Origin: Calditrichota bacterium
GTDB lineage: Bacteria > Electryoneota > Electryoneia > Electryoneales > Electryoneaceae
Assembly (NCBI GenBank): GCA_018263585.1
Contig: JAANWZ010000044.1
Span: 702 to 56,955, forward strand
Length of the DNA: 56,254 bases
Direction: 5' to 3'
Position numbers and translations under genes: made by a program. Under the pieces are notes generated by a model. The model had not been told where the DNA came from, searched no databases, and was given only the letters and a program-made list of their open reading frames with translations. Position 1 is the stretch's first letter. Each line of letters begins with the position of its first letter. This document shows positions 51,803-56,254 of this stretch, in pieces.

Positions 51803-52430
51803 GCAGCCCTCATCCCTCGCGGGTGTTACGAAAAACACCGGCCGCGCGTTCCGCAACCGATGTTCCGCTCCTGATTCGCGCGCCGGTCGGATCAACCGCG
51901 CGGGCGGCAAAGAACAGCTTCTGCCGAGCCGCGGTGACGGCCTTCGGCGCGTCCCCGCGGGCATGGCAAGCAATGTGCCCCTGTGACAGCGCGCAGCGAT
52001 GTCGCAGGGCTCGCTGCGGGGACGCTTGCGAGCATCCGGTCATCCCCTTGGCTCAGCCGGGACAAGTATCGCGGGTGGCAAAGGAGTCATTCTGACCGAA
52101 GCCCGACGTCCGTTTGTCGGGCGAAGGGAAGAAGGTCCGAGTTCAACAAGGGTAGAGGGTATAATGAAACTCGAAAAACAGCCATTTGGTAAGCTGGACC
52201 TTCTTCACCCGCCTTCACGCAGACAGACGCGTGAAGCCGGGTTCAGAATGACTCCTCTGCCTCCCGAATGCGCTTCAGAATCCGGTCCATGCACGTGGCT
52301 GAGCGAACGGCATAACCGAATGCGAGCAAGCGTCCCCCTTCGCGGCAACCGTTCGGGCTATGTGCGCACCGCAGCCGGGCCGCACGGGCGGTACTGATTC
52401 GGCGACCGACGACAATCCATCGGCCGGATT
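51803..52430. repeat. Gene-free region with B, C and ME elements
   Basis: B hairpin 51925-51964, C hairpin 51975-52010 and ME copy 4 (52018-52337) lie end to end. 51803-51920 may hold the MBL promoter; 52338-52430 shows nothing. Confidence 0.7.
52018..52337 (+). repeat. ME element copy 4
   Basis: 320 bp. Termini GGGGACGCTTGCGAGCATCCGG and TGCGAGCAAGCGTCCCC; inner arms GAAGAAGGTCC and GGACCTTCTTC are perfect. Outer T arms are GTCATTCTGACC and GGTTCAGAATGAC. It abuts a C hairpin on its left. Confidence 0.88.
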
Positions 52431-54053
52431 TCAGGCCACGCGCATGAACTGCTCGATGAACTCGTCGGGGCGGGACGGCGTGCCGGTCGCGTTCATCATC
52501 AGCTCGTTGGATTCCCAGAGCGCGCCGTGCTTGAACACGTGCTCTTCCAGCCACTGCCCGATGCGTTCATCGTCCATCCAGAGCACGGGCTGTTCGAGCG
52601 CGAGCTGACGGATCATCGCGAGCGCGAGCTGGCTCGCGTGCCAGTCGGCGATGATCGAGTTCTGCACGGTGACCGGGCGGAGCATGATGTCGGGCTGGAC
52701 GGCCCAGTCGGCGAGCTCCTTGCGCCCCGCGGGCCGTCGCAGGAGCTGGAACCGTTCGACGAGATCCCACCACCGGTTCTGCTGATTCTGCTCCGGGTCA
52801 CGGTAGAGGCCGCGCTCGAAGTGGACCTGGACGAGCTTCCAGCGGCCGGTGATCACCATCTGCATCCGCAGTTCGCTGAGGATGAGGCGGTCGAGGCCGC
52901 GGATCTGGCTGCCCCTGAGCGCGAACATGTTGATCAACCACTCGAAGTCGGTGGCGCGCCGCGCGAAGAACCGGCCGACAGCTTCGAGCAGGGACGGGTG
53001 CGCGGGGCGGCGCAGGGTGTGCGGGAGGTCGCGGTCGATCCGGCTCGTGTACGCCGCCTTCCCGAACGCGGCGAGGATCTCTTCGGCGGACTCCTTGTTC
53101 GGCGCGGGCGAGAGCACGATCCGCATGTCGCCGCTGCGGTCGATGTCGGCGAACTCCTGCTTCGGGTACAAACTCGCCTGTGAGATCGCATCGTCCGGGA
53201 GCGCGCCCGCGAGCGGGAGTCCGATCCGCTCGAAGTAGCCCGGCGCCCAGTCCATCGGGTCACGCTCGGCGTAGAGCGCATCGACATTCGTCTCGAACAC
53301 GGCGGGCACTTTCGCGAAGTACGGGTCGGAGCAGTACCACGGCTCGAGGTCGATCGCGTCCACGTCGAACTTGTCGGAGAGGAGGCGGTCGAGCTGGGCC
53401 TTCATCCGGCGGAACGGATCTTCGGTCTCGGTGGCGAAGCTGCTGAGCGCGCTGAACAGGCGGGTCTCGTTGATCTCCCTCAGCTCCATGTGCATCCGGT
53501 AGTAGTCGGGAAACCCGATTGCGCGGGATGCGACGTTGCGCGCCTTCGCGAGATCGACGATGTCCTGGGCGATCTCCGGACCGATCGTCTTGCTCGCCTC
53601 CCACGCGCGGCGGCGGGCATCGATGTCATCGCTCTTGGACATGATCCGGTGCACTTCCGCGACCGTGGACCGCTGCCCGTCGATCTCGGGACGGAACCGG
53701 CGCACCTTCGCCTCGAGCTGCTTCTCCTTGATCACGAGCGCCTCGCGGATGTCGGACGGGAACAGGTGCGGCGCGATCTCCTGGCGGAGCAGGGACGCCC
53801 AGCGGCGGAGCTCGATGTCCTGCACGGCGGCGTCCGCGAGCCGCTCGCTCAACTGTTCAAACAGTTCCTTGTCGGCCAGCTCGTTTCGGTAGGCGATCTC
53901 CGCATCCCTGCTCCTGTCGATGGAATCGTCGTCCGGGCTGACCATCGCCCGCCAGTTGCTGAGTTCGCGGCTGGTTCGCGCGGGGGCAAACCGCTCGTCC
54001 GCCGCTTCGAGAGTGTCACGAAGTGCGCGTTCCACATCGGAATAGCCGGCCAC
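52431..54053 (-). CDS. M2/M3-like peptidase homologue lacking HExxH
   Basis: 540 aa from the GTG at 54053, 9 bp after GAGGAG; the track ORF extends far upstream. Helical, with family-like stretches: WEASKTIGPEIAQDIVDLAKARNVASRAIGFPDYYRMHMELREINETRLF, LEPWYCSDPYF, MRIVLSPAPNKESAEEILAAFGKAAYTSRID, LPHTLRRPAHPSLLEAVGRFFARR, and ELMMNATGTPSRPDEFIEQF at the end. In M2 enzymes such as angiotensin-converting enzyme the position of AAFGKAAY (328-335) carries HHEMGH; both zinc histidines are absent, while the later Glu (357, LLEAVG) remains. No signal peptide, so cytoplasmic. Probably a non-catalytic homologue. Confidence 0.8.
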   Translation of the reverse strand: MAGYSDVERALRDTLEAADERFAPARTSRELSNWRAMVSPDDDSIDRSRDAEIAYRNELADKELFEQLSERLADAAVQDIELRRWASLLRQEIAPHLFPSDIREALVIKEKQLEAKVRRFRPEIDGQRSTVAEVHRIMSKSDDIDARRRAWEASKTIGPEIAQDIVDLAKARNVASRAIGFPDYYRMHMELREINETRLFSALSSFATETEDPFRRMKAQLDRLLSDKFDVDAIDLEPWYCSDPYFAKVPAVFETNVDALYAERDPMDWAPGYFERIGLPLAGALPDDAISQASLYPKQEFADIDRSGDMRIVLSPAPNKESAEEILAAFGKAAYTSRIDRDLPHTLRRPAHPSLLEAVGRFFARRATDFEWLINMFALRGSQIRGLDRLILSELRMQMVITGRWKLVQVHFERGLYRDPEQNQQNRWWDLVERFQLLRRPAGRKELADWAVQPDIMLRPVTVQNSIIADWHASQLALAMIRQLALEQPVLWMDDERIGQWLEEHVFKHGALWESNELMMNATGTPSRPDEFIEQFMRVA

Positions 54054-54247
54054 CGGTTGTCTCCTCGCTGGGCAGGGTTCGGAGAGCGGTCCGCCGGGCG
54101 GCGGGACCGCGGTCGTGTGCATCGCTGATTGTACAGCCCGGGAAGGTACGAATCCCCGGTGAACAGCGCAAACAGCGGCAGGTGCAAGCGTCGCGGGACG
54201 GTGACGGTCGATTCGCGCGCCGGCCGTCGATTGCTTACCTTCGCCGC

Positions 54248-54982
54248 ATGGCGCAACTGGAAGTGTACCGGATCGATCCGGCGGCGGTCGATGTCGCGCG
54301 CGGCGAGGCGACGCTGAGCGGGGACGAGGCGCACCACCTGCTGCGCGTGCGGCGGGGCCAACCGGGCGAGCGGGTGATGTTGATCGATGGGTACGGGACC
54401 GCATGGAGCGCGCAGTTGGTTGCCGCCGAGCGCGCGAGCGCCCGGTTGCGCCTGGTTTCCCGGCACGAGCGCTGGCGCGAACCGCCAGTGCGTGTGCACC
54501 TTGGCATCGGCCTGTTGAAGGCTGATCGTGTGCTCGACGCGATCGACCAGTGCGTGCAGGCCGGGGTCGCGGAGATAACGCCGTTCGCGAGTGAGTGTGC
54601 GGTCGCCGGCTGGCGTGAGAACCGTGCTCGCCGCGCCGAACGCCGCGCGCTGGAAGCGGCGAAACAGTGCGCGCGCGGGAGTGTACCACCCGTACACGCG
54701 CCACAACCGATCGCGGACTGGTGCATCCAACGGGAAGCAGGCGCACGCAAACTCGTGGCCGACACGGACGGGGACGCGTTCCCGGACATCGCCCCGGGTG
54801 AACGGGTCGCGGTCGCGGTCGGGCCGGAAGGCGGGTTCAGCGAGCGTGAGATCGAGTTCATGTTCGCGCACGGGTTTCGCCGCGTCAGCCTCGGCCCGCG
54901 GCGGTGCCGCAGCGAGACGGCGGCCGTGCTCGCCGTCGCCGCAATCACCGGCCGCGTCGAACAACCGCCGGCCGTGTCGTGA
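54248..54982 (+). CDS. rsmE: 16S rRNA m3U1498 methyltransferase
   Basis: 244 aa from the ATG at 54248; the track ORF is extended upstream. N-terminal PUA-like domain (ATLSGDEAHHLLRVRRGQPGERVMLIDGYGTAWSAQLV) and C-terminal SPOUT knot (LGIGLLKADRVLDAIDQCVQAGVAEITPFASECAV, VAVAVGPEGGFSEREIEFMFAHGFRRVSLGPRRCRSETAAVLAVAAITG). The GPEGG and LGxRxLRxETA motifs (here LGPRRCRSETA) are diagnostic for RsmE. It methylates U1498 in the decoding centre. Confidence 0.95.
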   Translation: MAQLEVYRIDPAAVDVARGEATLSGDEAHHLLRVRRGQPGERVMLIDGYGTAWSAQLVAAERASARLRLVSRHERWREPPVRVHLGIGLLKADRVLDAIDQCVQAGVAEITPFASECAVAGWRENRARRAERRALEAAKQCARGSVPPVHAPQPIADWCIQREAGARKLVADTDGDAFPDIAPGERVAVAVGPEGGFSEREIEFMFAHGFRRVSLGPRRCRSETAAVLAVAAITGRVEQPPAVS

Positions 54983-55066
54983 GAACGCGGGCGGACGAAC
55001 ATCAGACCGGAACAGACGACAGATCAGAGGTGAGCAACGATACGACGGAGAACTGAAAGGTCGATC

Positions 55067-56044
55067 ATGTCTGGAAACAACCACTTCGATGTCATCATCC
55101 TCGGCAGCGGACCGGCCGGATACACGGCGGCGATCTACGCGGCGCGGGCGCATCTGGACGTGCTCGTGCTCGAGGGCCTGAACTCCGGCGGGCAGTTGAT
55201 GATCACCACCGATGTCGAGAATTACCCCGGTTTCCCGGACGGGATCACCGGTCCGGAAATGATGGATCAGTTTCGCAGGCAGGCGGAGCGGTTCGGCGCC
55301 GAGCTCGTGCCGATGGACGCGGTGAAGGCGGACGTGCTGAACGGGTCTCCGTTCAAGGTGTCGACGGACGAGCAGGAATACAGCGGCGACGCACTGATCA
55401 TCGCCACCGGCGCGACCGCGAAGTACCTCGGCCTCGAGAGCGAGGATGAACTGAAGGGGTTCGGCGTGTCCGCGTGCGCGACGTGCGACGGGTTCTTCTT
55501 CACGGACAAGGAAGTCGCGGTCGTCGGCGGCGGCGACACCGCAATGGAGGAAGCGACCTACCTCACCCGCCACTGCACGAAGGTGCACATCATCCACCGC
55601 CGGGACGAGCTTCGCGCGAGCAAGATCATGCAGAAGCGCGCGCTGAAGCATGAGAAAATCCAGGTGCACTGGAACAAGGTCGTGATCCACGTGCTCGGCA
55701 GCAAACAGGAAGGCGTGACCGGGCTGAAGCTGAAGGACACGGAGACCGGCGAGATCAGCGAGTTGAAGGTGCAGGGGATGTTCGTCGCGATCGGGCACAA
55801 GCCGAACACCGACCTGTTCCGGGGCGTGCTCGAGATGGACGAGGCCGGGTACATCAAGGCCGATCCGGGCTCGACGCGGACGAACGTGGAAGGCGTGTTC
55901 GCCGCCGGCGATGTGCGCGACAATGTGTACCGGCAGGCTGTCACCGCGGCGGGCACCGGCTGCATGGCCGCGATCGACGCGGAACGGTGGCTGGAAGCGG
56001 AGAAAGCGAAGAAGGAGGAACAGGCCGCCGAAGCGAGCGCGTGA
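55067..56044 (+). CDS. trxB: Thioredoxin-disulfide reductase
   Basis: 325 aa. FAD-binding GSGPAGYTAAIYAARA and ENYPGFPDGITGPEMMDQFRRQAERFGAE; redox-active CATC (ACATCDGFFFTDKEV); NADPH-binding VVGGGDTAMEEATYL with HRRDELRASKIMQKRA; and VFAAGDVRDNVYRQAVTAAGTGCMAAIDAERWL. It passes electrons from NADPH through FAD to thioredoxin. The C-terminal 15 residues are Lys/Glu/Ala-rich. No thioredoxin gene is in the window. It is 84 bp downstream of rsmE on the same strand. Confidence 0.96.
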   Translation: MSGNNHFDVIILGSGPAGYTAAIYAARAHLDVLVLEGLNSGGQLMITTDVENYPGFPDGITGPEMMDQFRRQAERFGAELVPMDAVKADVLNGSPFKVSTDEQEYSGDALIIATGATAKYLGLESEDELKGFGVSACATCDGFFFTDKEVAVVGGGDTAMEEATYLTRHCTKVHIIHRRDELRASKIMQKRALKHEKIQVHWNKVVIHVLGSKQEGVTGLKLKDTETGEISELKVQGMFVAIGHKPNTDLFRGVLEMDEAGYIKADPGSTRTNVEGVFAAGDVRDNVYRQAVTAAGTGCMAAIDAERWLEAEKAKKEEQAAEASA

Positions 56045-56254
56045 CAATCCACACGGTCTCCCCGGGACACACGCCGTCGCCATGCCCGCGGGGACGGGCC
56101 GCAGGCCGTCACCGCGGCTGATACAACGGAGCATGAGACCCGAGGCTGAAGCCCCGGGCCACCCATTCTCTTGACTTACCTTGTGATTATCCTTGACTAA
56201 AGTCAAGGGCAAGTCTGTACAGGCCCGCGGTTGCTCGCAACCGCGGCTGATACA
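56045..56254. repeat. Repeat cluster at window end
   Basis: B hairpin 56081-56122, D unit 56132-56163, E copy 5 at 56183-56212 and A hairpin 56219-56254 follow each other with almost no other sequence. Confidence 0.75.

Noticed and set aside
52018-52337. ME element as a tRNA or known riboswitch
   Set aside because: No cloverleaf or known aptamer core was seen; both strands are occupied by inverted repeats and copies occur in both orientations.

Overview
The window is a GC-rich, gene-dense chromosomal segment of a Gram-negative bacterium. Several exported beta-barrel-like proteins imply an outer membrane. A GWxTD-domain protein, and several sites resembling the Bacteroidetes-type promoter (TTG or TTTG, about 18-21 nt, TAnnTTTG), point to the FCB superphylum, probably an uncultured lineage. 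That placement is inference. No rRNA, tRNA, CRISPR array or phage module was seen.

Layout, left to right. 1-5.3 kb: the end of an unrecognised gene, then a beta-propeller protein translationally coupled to a 1206-aa outer-membrane barrel-like protein. 6.0-10.4 kb: butyrate kinase, a Y1/REP-associated transposase inside its own palindromic repeats, and indolepyruvate:ferredoxin oxidoreductase (iorAB), together an amino-acid fermentation locus. 11.2-16.1 kb: a radical SAM protein, two outer-membrane-type proteins and exonuclease III. 16.2-21.4 kb: a small basic protein, a glycosyltransferase with a sugar kinase, and LL-diaminopimelate aminotransferase. 21.8-30 kb: an FmdB zinc ribbon, SMC coupled to a GWxTD protein, an orphan ABC ATPase, tadA, and an exported protein. 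30.5-42.5 kb (minus strand): the transcription/translation superoperon rimP-nusA-infB-ylxP-rbfA-nrnA-truB-ribF-rpsO-pnp, preceded by a membrane-anchored TPR protein. 43.6-48.9 kb: a tightly overlapping mevalonate-pathway operon (type 2 IPP isomerase, HMG-CoA reductase fused to mevalonate kinase, diphosphomevalonate decarboxylase, phosphomevalonate kinase). 49.2-56.0 kb: an FKBP lipoprotein, a sulfotransferase-like remnant, a degenerate HATPase-like protein, an MBL hydrolase, an M2-like peptidase homologue without its zinc motif, rsmE and trxB.

Nearly every intergenic gap is filled with palindromic repeats of several families. The most elaborate is a roughly 310-340 bp element (called ME here, four copies) with terminal inverted repeats enclosing a second nested inverted repeat (called the T family here, which also occurs alone or as halves). 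Others are short GC-rich hairpins (families A, B, C, D, E, F, G and H, defined at first mention). In places the repeats reach into genes: one T copy is read through in frame just after the signal peptide of the large outer-membrane protein, one supplies the truB stop codon, and an inverted repeat contains the stop codon of the first gene.

The most interesting items are the HMG-CoA reductase-mevalonate kinase fusion, the repeat network with its coding captures, the apparently inactivated M2-like protease, and a possible attenuator in the rimP-nusA-infB leader.
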